A stretch of DNA of 64,000 bases from Vibrio gazogenes (lineage in GTDB: Bacteria; Pseudomonadota; Gammaproteobacteria; Enterobacterales; Vibrionaceae), in NCBI RefSeq assembly GCF_023920225.1, contig NZ_CP092587.1:1612001-1676000 (forward strand), written 5' to 3'. Under the pieces are notes generated by a model. The model did no database searches. It worked only from the letters and a program-made list of their open reading frames with translations, and was not told the DNA's origin. Both the position numbers and the translations under genes were made by a program. This document shows, in pieces, positions 25,925 through 35,880 of this stretch; position 1 is the first letter of the stretch; each line of letters begins with the position of its first letter.

Positions 25925-27100
25925 ATGACGCAAATGATCCGGAAATTCTTCAGCATGGAATCAAGCAGTGGGGTGATGCTGATATTCGCCTCTATTTTAG
26001 CAATGTGGGTTGCTAACTCGTCACTACAAGGGCTATATGAGGAAGTTTTACATATAAAGTTGGTCGGTTTATCACTGCGTCACTGGATAAACGATGGGTT
26101 AATGGCGATATTTTTTCTACTGATTGGATTGGAAGTTAAACGAGAACTGTTCATCGGTGCACTGAAGAAAAAAGAAACGGCGATGTTCCCTGCGATTGGT
26201 GCCGTTGGGGGAATGCTTGCACCTGCTTTAATTTATGCATTTTTCAACCAAGGTGATGCGTTGGCGATTCAAGGTTGGGCGATTCCTGCCGCAACGGATA
26301 TTGCATTTGCTTTAGGAATTATGGCGTTATTGGGGAACCGGGTGCCGGCCAGTTTAAAAGTGTTTCTATTGGCACTGGCAATTATTGATGATTTAGGCGT
26401 CATTGTAATTATTGCACTGTTTTATAATAGTGATCTTTCAGCGTTGGCACTGTCTGTTGGTTTGGCAATGACGGCAATTCTGATTCTTATGAGCTATAAA
26501 CGTGTCACCCATCTGACACCTTATCTGATCATTGGCGCAATTCTCTGGGTTGCGGTGTTGAAATCAGGTGTCCATGCGACTTTGGCTGGTGTTGTGCTTG
26601 GTTTCTCTATTCCGCTGCAAGGAAAAGATGCCCATTCATCTCCGTTAAAGCAATTGGAGCACTGGCTACATCCATATGTGTCCTTCATTATTTTACCTAT
26701 TTTTGCGTTTGCCAATGCAGGGATTCCGATGGATGCAATTTCCAAAGAGGTATTGGCTAATCCTGTTCCAGTAGGTGTTGCGTTAGGGCTCTTGCTTGGT
26801 AAACCGCTCGGGGTGTTTAGCTTCTGTTATGGCGCACTGAAATTGGGGGTTGCCAAACTGCCGTACGGGGTACAACTCAAACAGATATTTGCAGTATCCG
26901 TGCTGTGTGGTATCGGTTTTACCATGTCAATCTTTATCTCTTCACTGGCGTTCGGTGAAGTTGCAGAATCACTAGATACTTACGCAAGGTTGGGAATCTT
27001 ACTCGGGTCAACGGTTGCTGCAATCCTCGGATATATTCTATTGCGGCTTACTTTGCCAGCGAAAAACACAGAAAAAGTCACCGTTTCGGATAGACATTAA
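25925..27100 (+). CDS. nhaA: Na+/H+ antiporter NhaA
   Basis: 391 residues, the full length of NhaA, with twelve spans. It starts [20 protein letters not shown]. The essential aspartates are visible: one in [11 protein letters not shown] (Asp133 equivalent) and the pair in [12 protein letters not shown] (Asp163/164). It extrudes sodium in exchange for two protons and sets pH and salt tolerance. CAGGAGCC lies just before the start. It is a single gene between the ABC unit and the norspermidine operon, closed by a strong terminator. Confidence 0.96.
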   Translation: MTQMIRKFFSMESSSGVMLIFASILAMWVANSSLQGLYEEVLHIKLVGLSLRHWINDGLMAIFFLLIGLEVKRELFIGALKKKETAMFPAIGAVGGMLAPALIYAFFNQGDALAIQGWAIPAATDIAFALGIMALLGNRVPASLKVFLLALAIIDDLGVIVIIALFYNSDLSALALSVGLAMTAILILMSYKRVTHLTPYLIIGAILWVAVLKSGVHATLAGVVLGFSIPLQGKDAHSSPLKQLEHWLHPYVSFIILPIFAFANAGIPMDAISKEVLANPVPVGVALGLLLGKPLGVFSFCYGALKLGVAKLPYGVQLKQIFAVSVLCGIGFTMSIFISSLAFGEVAESLDTYARLGILLGSTVAAILGYILLRLTLPAKNTEKVTVSDRH

Positions 27101-27116
27101 GTTAAGAATAATAATG

Positions 27117-27147
27117 AAATACGAGGGCTTTGCTCTCGTATTTTTTT
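27117..27147 (+). terminator. nhaA terminator
   Basis: The perfect stem AAATACGAG (27117-27125) / CTCGTATTT (27135-27143) is followed by a run of T. It starts 17 bp after the nhaA stop. Confidence 0.9.
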
Positions 27148-27609
27148 GGAGAGTTGTTCAGAGAAAATAATTGCAAGTCGTGTCCGATTTATGTTAGATT
27201 TCGCGACAATCTCGGAGTGAGTAGCACTTTCTGGGGGATACGCGTAGTGAACATTCAGGCTGATTGTGTCATTACGTAGGGTAGGTATCAGCAAGTCCTT
27301 TTGTTGATAGACGGGATACTCTAGTCGTGGGAGCGGCATCAAAATGGGAAACCCAACATTGAAACCATATATATTATCTTCATTAATCAGCTTTGTTCTT
27401 CCTCAATGCCCTGTCCAGCAGGACAGTAGCATTACTGAACCTTGATACCCAGCAATCGCTGATTTTCCACTTTATTTATTGTGTCTCCAAACACGTCTGT
27501 CGTATATATCCGATTGTCCAGATGATGTAAGAGGCCGGTTGCTATTACCCATTCTTATTATTGATATATTTATTTCTTAAAGATGGGCGTTTTTCCTGAG
27601 GAGGTGCAG
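27148..27609. other. Long leader region before the norspermidine operon
   Basis: About 460 bp without a convincing gene. It contains the hairpin at 27405-27433 and ends with a very strong ribosome-binding site (GAGGAGGTG) before the start at 27610. The length suggests regulation at the promoter or leader-RNA level, but I recognise no known riboswitch. Confidence 0.45.
27405..27433 (+). promoter_or_regulatory. Strong hairpin in the norspermidine leader
   Basis: AATGC plus CTGTCC pair with GGACAG plus GCATT around an AGCA loop, with a small internal bulge. It lacks a T-run, so it is not a simple terminator. It may be an RNA control element or a protein site about 180 bp before the first gene. 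Confidence 0.4.
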
Positions 27610-30498
27610 ATGAGTACTGCCTTTGAAGTCAATCAAAATATTTCACCTATTTTTTCATCACAAGTACCTGACGTAAAAGGCGTTTATGATTTAACACCGG
27701 ATCAGGTTCTTTTAGATCAAGAGAAGTACGAATCTGAAGTTCGTTCGTATCCCCGGCGTTTGCCTATTGCGATCAAACAAGCCTATGGCCTGCTGGTTGA
27801 AGATACGCGCGGTCAGGTTTTTCTCGACTGTCTTGCCGGTGCCGGAACTTTGGTGCTTGGATATAATCATCCAGAAATCAATCAGGCATTAAAAGAGCAG
27901 TTAGATACCGGACTGCCTTACCAAACGCTGGATATGACCACACCAGCGAAAGATCATTTCATTAAGCAAGTTCGGGCATTCCTCCCTGAAGAGCTTGGCG
28001 CAAACTGTGCGATTCAGTTCTGTGGCCCTTCCGGTGCCGATGCCGTAGAAGCTGCGATTAAACTCGCCAAACAAACGACAGGCCGTAATACCATGTTTGC
28101 CTTCCGTGGTGCGTACCATGGTATGACCAACGGGACGATGGGGATGATGGGTAATTTGAATACCAAAGCCCGTCGGACCGGTTTGATGTCTGATGTCCAT
28201 TTTATGCCGTTTCCCTATCACATCCGCTGTCCATTCGGTCTTGGTGGTGAAGAGGGCGCGCGCGCCGGTATTCGTTACATTGAGCGTCTATTGGGTGATG
28301 ATGAAGCTGGCATCATGAAACCGGCGGGGATCATTGTCGAACCCGTTCAAGGGGAAGGGGGTGTCGTTCCTGCGCCTGCATTCTGGCTTCGTGAACTTCG
28401 TCGTATTTGTGATGAGCACGGTATCCTACTGATTTTTGATGAAGTGCAGTGTGGTGTCGGTAAAACCGGCTACAACTTTGCATTTGAAGAAGCCGGTATT
28501 ATTCCTGATATTCTCTGTCTGTCCAAAGCGATTGGCGGTGGCTTGCCAATGTCGCTGCTCGTCTTTAAAAAAGAAGTCGACACATGGCGTGCCGGTGAGC
28601 ATACCGGGACATTCCGTGGTAACCAGTTGGCAATGGTCTCCGGTGCGAAAGCGCTTGAAATCATTCAGCGTGATAACTTAGTCGAGCATGCCAATATTGC
28701 TGGCCAATATCTACGGATGGGGCTGGAGAAAATTCAAAGCCGTGTGAACTGTATTGCAGACGTTCGCGGTAAAGGATTGATGCTGGGCGTCGAAATCAAG
28801 GATCCGCAAGGCGGCCTGAATAAATTCGGTGAACCACAAGCCGATGGTGAGCTGACACTCAGAATTCAACGCGCGGCTTTAGAAAGAGGATTGATGGTTG
28901 AAAAAGGCGGCCGTGAAGGCGCTGTGATTCGTTTCTTGCCACCGATTATTATTACTTTCGAACAAATTGATTTTGCACTGCGTGTATTAGAAGAAGCGAT
29001 CTTAGTTGCCGGTGGCGGTGAGAAGTTACCTGAGGCGTCTCATCAGGCTGAATGGAAGAAACATTTTATTCAGACCGGTGCTCAGGGAAGTGAGCAATTT
29101 GCCAAGGTTATGAATCATACCACGGCGGCAATGAAATCGATTTTTGAAGCGGTTCAGGCACCTTATTCCGGTGTGGATCCTGCTCAATTGGAGCAAGCGA
29201 TTTATGCCGTCGATTTAGACCATAAAAATGCACTGCTGACCGATGTGATTTCTGATACGGCAAAACGAGTCGGTGCTAACTCAATCATTGTTCAGCATCC
29301 GAACTGTATTGCACATTTGCATACACCACCGCTGTTAGCTTCTGTTGCGGCAGAATCGATGATCGGCGCATTGAATCAGTCAATGGACTCTTGGGATCAG
29401 TCATCTGCGGCAACCTATGTTGAACAATGTGTGATTGATTGGTTGTGTACCAAGTTCCGGTTAGGCGATTCATCTGACGGTGTCTTTACCAGTGGTGGTA
29501 CGCAAAGTAATCAAATGGGCTTGCAACTGGCACGTGATTGGATTGCTGACAAGCTAAGCGGACACTCGATTCAGAAACTGGGTTTGCCTGATTATGCCGA
29601 CAAATTACGGATTATCTGTTCTGATAATGCGCATTTTACTGTGCAAAAGGCAGCCTCTTGGATGGGATTGGGTGAGAAAGCGGTATTGACGGTTGATTCT
29701 CTGCCAAATGGGACAATGGATGCCTCTAAACTTGCGGGTGTGATTGAGCAAGCGAAGGCTGAAGGTTTGATTCCGTTTGCAGTGGTTGGGACAGCCGGAA
29801 CGACTGATCACGGTGCCATTGACGATTTAAGCATGATTGCGGATGTCGCTGAGCAACATAACTTATGGATGCATGTTGATAGTGCCTATGGCGGTGCGTT
29901 GATCCTGAGTCGTCATGCCGATCGTTTAAATGGTATTGAACGTGCCCGTTCGATTACGGTTGATTTTCATAAATTGTTTTATCAAACAATTAGTTGTGGT
30001 GCATTTTTGGTCAATAACAAAGCAGATTTGAAATATCTGTTGCATCATGCTGACTATCTGAACAGAGAACACGACACATTGCCGAATTTGGTTGATAAAT
30101 CACTGTCAACGACCCGACGTTTCGATGCGTTAAAAGTCTACATGACCATGCAAAGTGTCGGACCGGTTGCGCTGGGAGAAATGTACGACCATTTAATCCA
30201 GCAGACACAGCAGGTCGCGCAGTTGATTGATGATGCTCCGGGATGTGAATTGCTATCTCAGCCATCATTATCTACGGTTTTATTCCGTGCGGTGCATCCT
30301 GCGGCCACTGATCTCGATGCATTGAATCAGCAGGTGCGTCTTGAAGCGTTAACTCGTGGTGTCGCTGTACTTGGTGAAACGGTAGTGGACGGTCAAACCG
30401 CTTTGAAACTGACCATTTTGAACCCGTGTTTAGACATCAACGATTTCGAATCGTTAATGGAGAAGATCACACAGTTAACTCATGAATTAGTCGGATAA
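27610..30498 (+). CDS. Fused diaminobutyrate aminotransferase / diaminobutyrate decarboxylase
   Basis: About 962 residues joining two PLP enzymes. The N-terminal half (about 1-450) is a class III aminotransferase making L-2,4-diaminobutyrate from aspartate semialdehyde; its lysine region is CLSKAIGGGLPMSL. The C-terminal half (about 490-960) is a group II decarboxylase with HVDSAYGGALILS and the PLP lysine in TVDFHKLFYQT, turning diaminobutyrate into 1,3-diaminopropane. This is the known Vibrio route to norspermidine. The ATG at 27610 follows GAGGAGGTG; a frame from 27583 exists but lacks such a site. The next gene follows 16 bp downstream. Confidence 0.95.
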   Translation: MSTAFEVNQNISPIFSSQVPDVKGVYDLTPDQVLLDQEKYESEVRSYPRRLPIAIKQAYGLLVEDTRGQVFLDCLAGAGTLVLGYNHPEINQALKEQLDTGLPYQTLDMTTPAKDHFIKQVRAFLPEELGANCAIQFCGPSGADAVEAAIKLAKQTTGRNTMFAFRGAYHGMTNGTMGMMGNLNTKARRTGLMSDVHFMPFPYHIRCPFGLGGEEGARAGIRYIERLLGDDEAGIMKPAGIIVEPVQGEGGVVPAPAFWLRELRRICDEHGILLIFDEVQCGVGKTGYNFAFEEAGIIPDILCLSKAIGGGLPMSLLVFKKEVDTWRAGEHTGTFRGNQLAMVSGAKALEIIQRDNLVEHANIAGQYLRMGLEKIQSRVNCIADVRGKGLMLGVEIKDPQGGLNKFGEPQADGELTLRIQRAALERGLMVEKGGREGAVIRFLPPIIITFEQIDFALRVLEEAILVAGGGEKLPEASHQAEWKKHFIQTGAQGSEQFAKVMNHTTAAMKSIFEAVQAPYSGVDPAQLEQAIYAVDLDHKNALLTDVISDTAKRVGANSIIVQHPNCIAHLHTPPLLASVAAESMIGALNQSMDSWDQSSAATYVEQCVIDWLCTKFRLGDSSDGVFTSGGTQSNQMGLQLARDWIADKLSGHSIQKLGLPDYADKLRIICSDNAHFTVQKAASWMGLGEKAVLTVDSLPNGTMDASKLAGVIEQAKAEGLIPFAVVGTAGTTDHGAIDDLSMIADVAEQHNLWMHVDSAYGGALILSRHADRLNGIERARSITVDFHKLFYQTISCGAFLVNNKADLKYLLHHADYLNREHDTLPNLVDKSLSTTRRFDALKVYMTMQSVGPVALGEMYDHLIQQTQQVAQLIDDAPGCELLSQPSLSTVLFRAVHPAATDLDALNQQVRLEALTRGVAVLGETVVDGQTALKLTILNPCLDINDFESLMEKITQLTHELVG

Positions 30499-30514
30499 TT
30501 AAGGTAATAGGACA

Positions 30515-31759
30515 ATGTCAATTTTACAAATTGGAGCAGGAGGTGTTGGTTGGGTTGTTGCGCATAAGGCAGCTCAGAACAACGATATTCTAGGTGATAT
30601 TACGATTGCATCTCGGACAATCGCAAAGTGCGAAAAGATTATTGAGTCGGTACGTCGTAAAGGAAACCTGAAAAACGCGCAAAAGAAGTTAGAAGCTCGT
30701 GAAGTGAACGCAGACGACATTGACGCGTTAGTTGCGTTGATTCATGAGGTTCAGCCTGATTTAGTGATCAATGTTGGCCCTCCATGGGTCAATATCCATA
30801 TCATGGAAGCCTGTTATCGGGCGAAAGTGTCCTATTTGGATACGTCGGTTGCTGTTGATCTCTGCTCTGAAGGTCAGCAGGTGCCAGAAGCCTACGATTG
30901 GCAATGGGGATACCGTGACAAGTTCAAAGAAGCCGGTATCACCGGTATTCTCGGTGCTGGTTTTGATCCTGGCGTGGTCAGTATATTTGCAGCCTATGCT
31001 GTGAAACATCTTTTCGATGACATTGATAGTATTGACGTCATGGATGTTAATGCAGGCGATCACGGCAAGAAATTTGCGACGAATTTTGATCCTGAAACCA
31101 ATATGTTAGAAATTCAGGGCGATTCATTTTTCTGGGATGACAACGAGTGGAAGCAGGTCGGTTGCCATACTCGGATGCATGAATTCGATTTTCCGGTGGT
31201 CGGTAAACATAAAGTTTACTCAATGGCTCACGATGAAGTACGTTCCATGAAAGAATTCATTCCGGCAAAACGTATCGAATTTTGGATGGGATTTGGTGAT
31301 CGTTATCTGAATTACTTTAATGTGATGCGTGATATCGGTCTATTAAGCCCTGATCCGGTGACCTTACCTGATGGCCGCGAAGTTCAGCCTCTGCATGTCC
31401 TCAAAGCATTATTACCGGATCCGACTTCTTTGGCTCCGGGGTATACCGGGAAAACCTGTATCGGGACTTGGGTTCAAGGGCAAAAAGACGGAAAAGCGCG
31501 CAGTGTTTTCTTATATAACATCGCGGATCATGAAGTCGCTTATCATGATGTTGAGCATCAGGCGATTTCTTATACGACAGGTGTGCCTGCCATTACAGCA
31601 GCAATTCAGTTCTTCCGTAAGCAGTGGGCTGAGCCCGGTGTTTTCAATATGGAACAGTTGGATCCGGATCCATTCCTCGAGACCATGCCAAGTATTGGTT
31701 TGGATTGGGATATGCAGGAACTTGATGTTGGCCAGCCGGATATCCAAATTCTGAAATAA
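30515..31759 (+). CDS. Carboxynorspermidine dehydrogenase (synthase)
   Basis: 414 residues of the saccharopine-dehydrogenase-like family, beginning SILQIGAGGVGWVVAHKAA with the NAD(P) motif GAGGVG. It condenses 1,3-diaminopropane with aspartate semialdehyde and reduces the Schiff base with NADPH to give carboxynorspermidine. The central region contains GAGFDPGVVSIFAAYA and NAGDHGKKFATNF, conserved in the Vibrio enzymes. It lies between the fused diaminobutyrate enzyme and nspC, which supply its substrate and consume its product. A hairpin with T-run follows it before nspC and may reduce readthrough. Confidence 0.95.
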   Translation: MSILQIGAGGVGWVVAHKAAQNNDILGDITIASRTIAKCEKIIESVRRKGNLKNAQKKLEAREVNADDIDALVALIHEVQPDLVINVGPPWVNIHIMEACYRAKVSYLDTSVAVDLCSEGQQVPEAYDWQWGYRDKFKEAGITGILGAGFDPGVVSIFAAYAVKHLFDDIDSIDVMDVNAGDHGKKFATNFDPETNMLEIQGDSFFWDDNEWKQVGCHTRMHEFDFPVVGKHKVYSMAHDEVRSMKEFIPAKRIEFWMGFGDRYLNYFNVMRDIGLLSPDPVTLPDGREVQPLHVLKALLPDPTSLAPGYTGKTCIGTWVQGQKDGKARSVFLYNIADHEVAYHDVEHQAISYTTGVPAITAAIQFFRKQWAEPGVFNMEQLDPDPFLETMPSIGLDWDMQELDVGQPDIQILK

Positions 31760-31801
31760 TTGATATGTCGTTCGTCGAGCTGACGATAATGACACATATG
31801 A

Positions 31802-31836
31802 AGCAGCCGTAGCATGTGATGTTATGGCTGTTTTTT
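31802..31836 (+). terminator. Terminator-like hairpin between carboxynorspermidine dehydrogenase and nspC
   Basis: CAGCCGTA pairs with TATGGCTG and is followed by TTTTTT (31831-31836). It lies in the 203-bp gap before nspC. Either nspC has its own promoter or this is a partial terminator that lowers nspC expression relative to the first two genes. Confidence 0.7.
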
Positions 31837-31962
31837 AACCTATCCCGTACTGGATGTGGTTCTCAATGAATGCTGCGTGGTGTTATTGATGCGACGAAGC
31901 CATGATGAGAGATGAACGTTCACATCCGTACAGGGGAAACATGATCAATCGGTAAATGAGTC

Positions 31963-33096
31963 ATGCAAAAAAGTGAATTGAAAACACCTTATTTTATGAT
32001 TGATGAATCTAAATTGATTCACAATCTTGAAATTGCCAAACAACTTAAAGATATTTCCGGTGTGAAATTAGTGCTTGCTCTCAAGTGTTTTTCCACATGG
32101 GGTGTGTTTGATATTATCAAACCGTATCTGGATGGTACGACAAGCTCAGGACCTTACGAAGTCAAGCTGGGTCATGAGACATTTGGTGGTGAGACGCATG
32201 CTTATAGCGTTGGTTATAGTGAAGATGATGTCAAAGCAGTCGCAGGTATCTGCGATAAAATGATTTTTAATTCACAGTCTCAATTAGCAGCGTATCGTCA
32301 TCTGGTTGAAGGAAAAGCATCGTTAGGGCTACGTTTGAATCCCGGCGTGAGTTATGCAGGTCAAGATTTAGCGAATCCGGCTCGCCAGTTCTCTCGGTTA
32401 GGCGTTCAGGCCGATCATCTTGATCCGAGCGTGTTTGAATCTATCGATGGTGTGATGTTCCACATGAACTGTGAGAATAAAGATGTTGATGCATTCATCC
32501 GTCTTTTAGATGCGATTTCAACACAGTTTGGTGCTTATCTGGATCAACTCGATTGGGTTAGCCTTGGTGGCGGCGTATTTTTTACCTGGCCGGGCTATGA
32601 TGTTGAAAAACTCGGAATGGCTTTAAAAGCATTTGCTGAGAAGCATCATGTCCAGTTATATCTTGAGCCGGGAGAAGCCATCATTACGCGTACAACCGAT
32701 CTGGTGGTGTCCGTGGTGGATATTGTTGAGAATGAAATCAAAACAGCGATTGTTGACTCTGCAACAGAAGCGCATCGCTTGGATACTTTGATCTACAATG
32801 AGCCCGCTTCAGTGTACGAGAGCACTCAGAATGGCGAACATGAATATGTGATCGGGTCTTGTTCATGTTTGGCTGGCGACCAATTTTGTATCGCAAAATT
32901 CGACCAACCGCTTGAGATTGGTCAAAAACTCCATTTAATGGATAGTGCCGGGTATACCATGGTGAAACTCAACTGGTTTAATGGGTTGCGGATGCCTTCA
33001 GTCTATTGCGAACGTCTCAATGGGGAAGTCCAAAAACTCAATGAGTTTGATTACGCTGATTTTAAACGTTCACTATCTCAGTGGTCTGTGCAATAA
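31963..33096 (+). CDS. nspC: Carboxynorspermidine decarboxylase
   Basis: 377 residues of the fold-type III PLP decarboxylases (alanine-racemase-like barrel), beginning [20 protein letters not shown]. The PLP lysine is in LALKCFSTW. The second active-site cysteine is in [11 protein letters not shown], and EPGEAI and NCENKD are further family signatures. It decarboxylates carboxynorspermidine to norspermidine, a polyamine that controls biofilm formation in Vibrio. It lies third in the norspermidine cluster and ends at a strong bidirectional terminator. Confidence 0.96.
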   Translation: MQKSELKTPYFMIDESKLIHNLEIAKQLKDISGVKLVLALKCFSTWGVFDIIKPYLDGTTSSGPYEVKLGHETFGGETHAYSVGYSEDDVKAVAGICDKMIFNSQSQLAAYRHLVEGKASLGLRLNPGVSYAGQDLANPARQFSRLGVQADHLDPSVFESIDGVMFHMNCENKDVDAFIRLLDAISTQFGAYLDQLDWVSLGGGVFFTWPGYDVEKLGMALKAFAEKHHVQLYLEPGEAIITRTTDLVVSVVDIVENEIKTAIVDSATEAHRLDTLIYNEPASVYESTQNGEHEYVIGSCSCLAGDQFCIAKFDQPLEIGQKLHLMDSAGYTMVKLNWFNGLRMPSVYCERLNGEVQKLNEFDYADFKRSLSQWSVQ

Positions 33097-33128
33097 ATAG
33101 ATCAGAAGAATAAAATATTCGATGACAT

Positions 33129-33172
33129 AAAAAATCCCCCAACGATTGCATATCAATCATTGGGGGATTTTT
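33129..33172. terminator. Bidirectional terminator between nspC and the chemotaxis receptor
   Basis: A long stem, AAAAATCCCCCAA-GATTG against CAATC-TTGGGGGATTTTT, flanked by A-run and T-run. It serves both convergent genes. Confidence 0.92.
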
Positions 33173-33207
33173 GCTTTATTGCTTGTTTAATGGCCTCTCG
33201 CAAGAGA

Positions 33208-34815
33208 CTACAGTTTAAATATCATCAGTTTGTCATCTAATTGTTGAGACATGCTGGCTAACCGTTCACTTTCTTTGGCAAGCGTTGTTGCTGATTCCGA
33301 CATTTCCTGAGCCGAATCATTAATACCAGAAATATTGCGGTTCATCTCTTCTGCAACAGCGCTTTGTTCTTCTGCAGCCGTCGCAATTTGTGCTGACTTA
33401 TCACTGATGTGCTGAATATGAGTGACAATCAATTTTAAGTCGCCACCGGAACCTTCCGCACGCTGAACACTATTGTAAGCCAGCTCTTGACTCTTCTGCA
33501 TGGCATCAGCGGTACCGACTGCCAACTGTTGTAGCCGATTAATGGTACTCTGAATTTCTTCTGTAGACTGATTGGTACGACTGGCCAGATTACGGACTTC
33601 ATCAGCTACGACCGCGAATCCACGTCCTTGTTCTCCAGCACGGGCTGCTTCTATCGCGGCATTCAGCGCCAGTAAGTTGGTTTGCTCGGAAATACCGCTA
33701 ATCACAGAAGTCACTTCACTGATTTCCATGACGCCTTCTTTGAGTTTATTGACCCGATCAGAAGCGACCTCCAGTTCTTGAGACAGGGCCTTGATACTCT
33801 CAACACTCGATGATACATCCTGATCGCCCAGTCCGGCCTCTTGACTTGCCTCTGCTGTGTCCTTGGCGGTTGATTCTGCGTGGTTGGCAACATCTGCGAC
33901 GGTTGCACTCATTTCATTCATTGCTGTTGCGATTTGAGTGAGCTGATCTTTCTGAGAACTAACGGCTTGACTGGTATCTTCAGCGGACGAGGCAATTCGA
34001 TTAGCCGCTTCAGACAGTTGTTTGGCTGATTTGACTGATTCATATAAAGCGGTCCGAATGGAGCTGATAGTCTCATTTATACGTTGGGCAAGAATACCTA
34101 TTTCATCCTTGCCGTTAATAGGGATCTCAACCGTCATATCGCCATTAACAATATGATACATCGTATTTTTAATCGTTTCTAACGGAACTATAATTGCCCG
34201 GGAAATCACGATGCCGAGTAAAATCATACCTGCAACAATAAGGAGTGTTGATAATCCCATTTTGAGTAATAATGAATTCATTTCATGATCAATATCAGTG
34301 ACGAGCATTCCTGAGCCGATAATCCAACCCCAAGGCTTATAACTATTGAGATAGGAAAGCTTATCGGTTAACTCGCCATTTACATCTGCGAAGCGGTAAA
34401 GAACCATACCACCGCCTTGCTTCTGACCTGCCTCGACAAATTCAAACCAGCGTTTATCTTCAGGGTCATTGGTTTGTCCCATTTGTTTACCGTCTAATTC
34501 TGGTTTTATCGGATGGACGATAACATACCGTGATTTATTTAACGTGAATAAATAATTACCCCCGTCAAAGCGAATTGTATTCAGTAATATTTTTGCTTGT
34601 TTTTGTGCTTCTTCTTTAGGAAGGGTTCGATCAAGATAAGCGATTTGAGAAATGGCTGATTCAATGACAGCAGAAAGACGTTGTTTTTTCTCATTGAGTA
34701 AGTTCCTCTCTAATGTTTGATTGGCAATTACGAGTAATATAACAAAACCGACAATAGCAACGAACACTAGACAGGCTAGTTTTCGGCTGACTTTCATATT
34801 TCTTAGCATTGACAT
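33208..34815 (-). CDS. Methyl-accepting chemotaxis protein with single-Cache sensor
   Basis: 535 residues. A membrane span at about 12-32 leads to a periplasmic single-Cache (sCache_2) domain (about 35-185; [36 protein letters not shown]). A second span follows at about 190-210, then HAMP, and the signalling domain with the hairpin tip [37 protein letters not shown]. It signals to CheA/CheW to steer swimming toward or away from a small ligand, often an organic acid for this sensor type. GAGGT lies before the ATG. No ligand-related genes adjoin. Confidence 0.95.
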   Translation of the reverse strand: MSMLRNMKVSRKLACLVFVAIVGFVILLVIANQTLERNLLNEKKQRLSAVIESAISQIAYLDRTLPKEEAQKQAKILLNTIRFDGGNYLFTLNKSRYVIVHPIKPELDGKQMGQTNDPEDKRWFEFVEAGQKQGGGMVLYRFADVNGELTDKLSYLNSYKPWGWIIGSGMLVTDIDHEMNSLLLKMGLSTLLIVAGMILLGIVISRAIIVPLETIKNTMYHIVNGDMTVEIPINGKDEIGILAQRINETISSIRTALYESVKSAKQLSEAANRIASSAEDTSQAVSSQKDQLTQIATAMNEMSATVADVANHAESTAKDTAEASQEAGLGDQDVSSSVESIKALSQELEVASDRVNKLKEGVMEISEVTSVISGISEQTNLLALNAAIEAARAGEQGRGFAVVADEVRNLASRTNQSTEEIQSTINRLQQLAVGTADAMQKSQELAYNSVQRAEGSGGDLKLIVTHIQHISDKSAQIATAAEEQSAVAEEMNRNISGINDSAQEMSESATTLAKESERLASMSQQLDDKLMIFKL

Positions 34816-35064
34816 GACGTTTACCTCGAAGCATCTAAAAGATACTTGTGTATTATTATTTCAACAATTTCGTCCACTATTATATTTTATAATGGTCCAT
34901 ACAACTATGTCCGCAATAATAAGCAGTTGTTTTGCTGATTAGATCATAGAAATATGTAATTGACAATGTTATTTTTTGCGACTCAGTTGTCATTTTTAGA
35001 ATACAATAATAAGTGTTTTCATATATTTATGGTGTTACTTCAAATTTTATGTTGTTGCCTAAAA

Positions 35065-35589
35065 TTAATATATTGATGAACTATCAATCAGAACTTTCGT
35101 ATCTTCACTGAGAGATTCCAGCTCACTGATAATATCATCGATTAATAATGTCTCGGGTAAACGAAGGGAGATATGTGCCGTAAATAAACTTGAGTTGACA
35201 CCACAACTGTCAGAAATAAATATACGCTGACAATTCATGTCTAACACTCTGATTCTCTGACTATCGAGCAGGTGAGTAATATCATTCACAATACCGGCTC
35301 TATCATTCGCGTCTATTCGCAAATTATATTCTTTTTTTTGTTCGGTATCGTGCGGCTCGCAATCGGTAATCATCGTTGATAAGTTTGGTTGTGACAGAAA
35401 AGCGTCTTTGATATACATTGCAGTCTCTTCGGGAGCGGATATTTTGATCAATGCTGCGACGCGGTTTTCTAAATAGTTGATCTTACTCGTTATCCATTGT
35501 CCTCCATTTTCATGGGTAATTGCAGCGAGATGATGGATATCCGCTGGTGCAGCATCACCGATGAAGCTGACAATAAATAGGTGATTCAT
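35065..35589 (-). CDS. ACT-domain protein, GcvR-like
   Basis: 174 residues with two ACT domains (about 1-75 and 85-165; the second opens YNLRIDANDRAGIVNDITHLL). This is the layout of GcvR, the glycine-cleavage repressor accessory protein, and of related Vibrio proteins; ACT domains bind amino acids. The ATG at 35589 has AAGGAG seven bases upstream, better than the frame opening at 35607. It stands alone. It is not certain that it is the true gcvR orthologue because no gcv genes are in view and the chromosome may hold another copy. Confidence 0.8.
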   Translation of the reverse strand: MNHLFIVSFIGDAAPADIHHLAAITHENGGQWITSKINYLENRVAALIKISAPEETAMYIKDAFLSQPNLSTMITDCEPHDTEQKKEYNLRIDANDRAGIVNDITHLLDSQRIRVLDMNCQRIFISDSCGVNSSLFTAHISLRLPETLLIDDIISELESLSEDTKVLIDSSSIY

Positions 35590-35880
35590 CCGGTTTCTCC
35601 TTACCAAGTTTACTGGCTGATACTATTATCTTAGGCTGAGGCGGCATGATTAGCTGAATGTTTTACAATTTTGTTAATTAGATCGGATCTTTTGTCCGAG
35701 GGAGACAGAATGAGCGGTCGAACGGCTATCAGGTTGAAATCAAAGTAAATGGGGCGGAGAATAACAAGTCTTTTTCTATCGTGTATTGTATGATGTAACA
35801 AAGTTAGTTTCTGGGCTAGGGAATAAGGGAAGCACCTCTTTCGTACCTAGGGGATTTAGACTGAATAAAAGGTTTTAGTT

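Noticed and set aside
27097..27342. 81-codon minus-strand frame downstream of nhaA
   Set aside because: It runs through the nhaA terminator, has no ribosome-binding site and no recognisable sequence.
27148..27609. Known riboswitch (glycine, lysine or similar) before the norspermidine operon
   Set aside because: I could find a hairpin but none of the conserved cores of the riboswitch classes I know.
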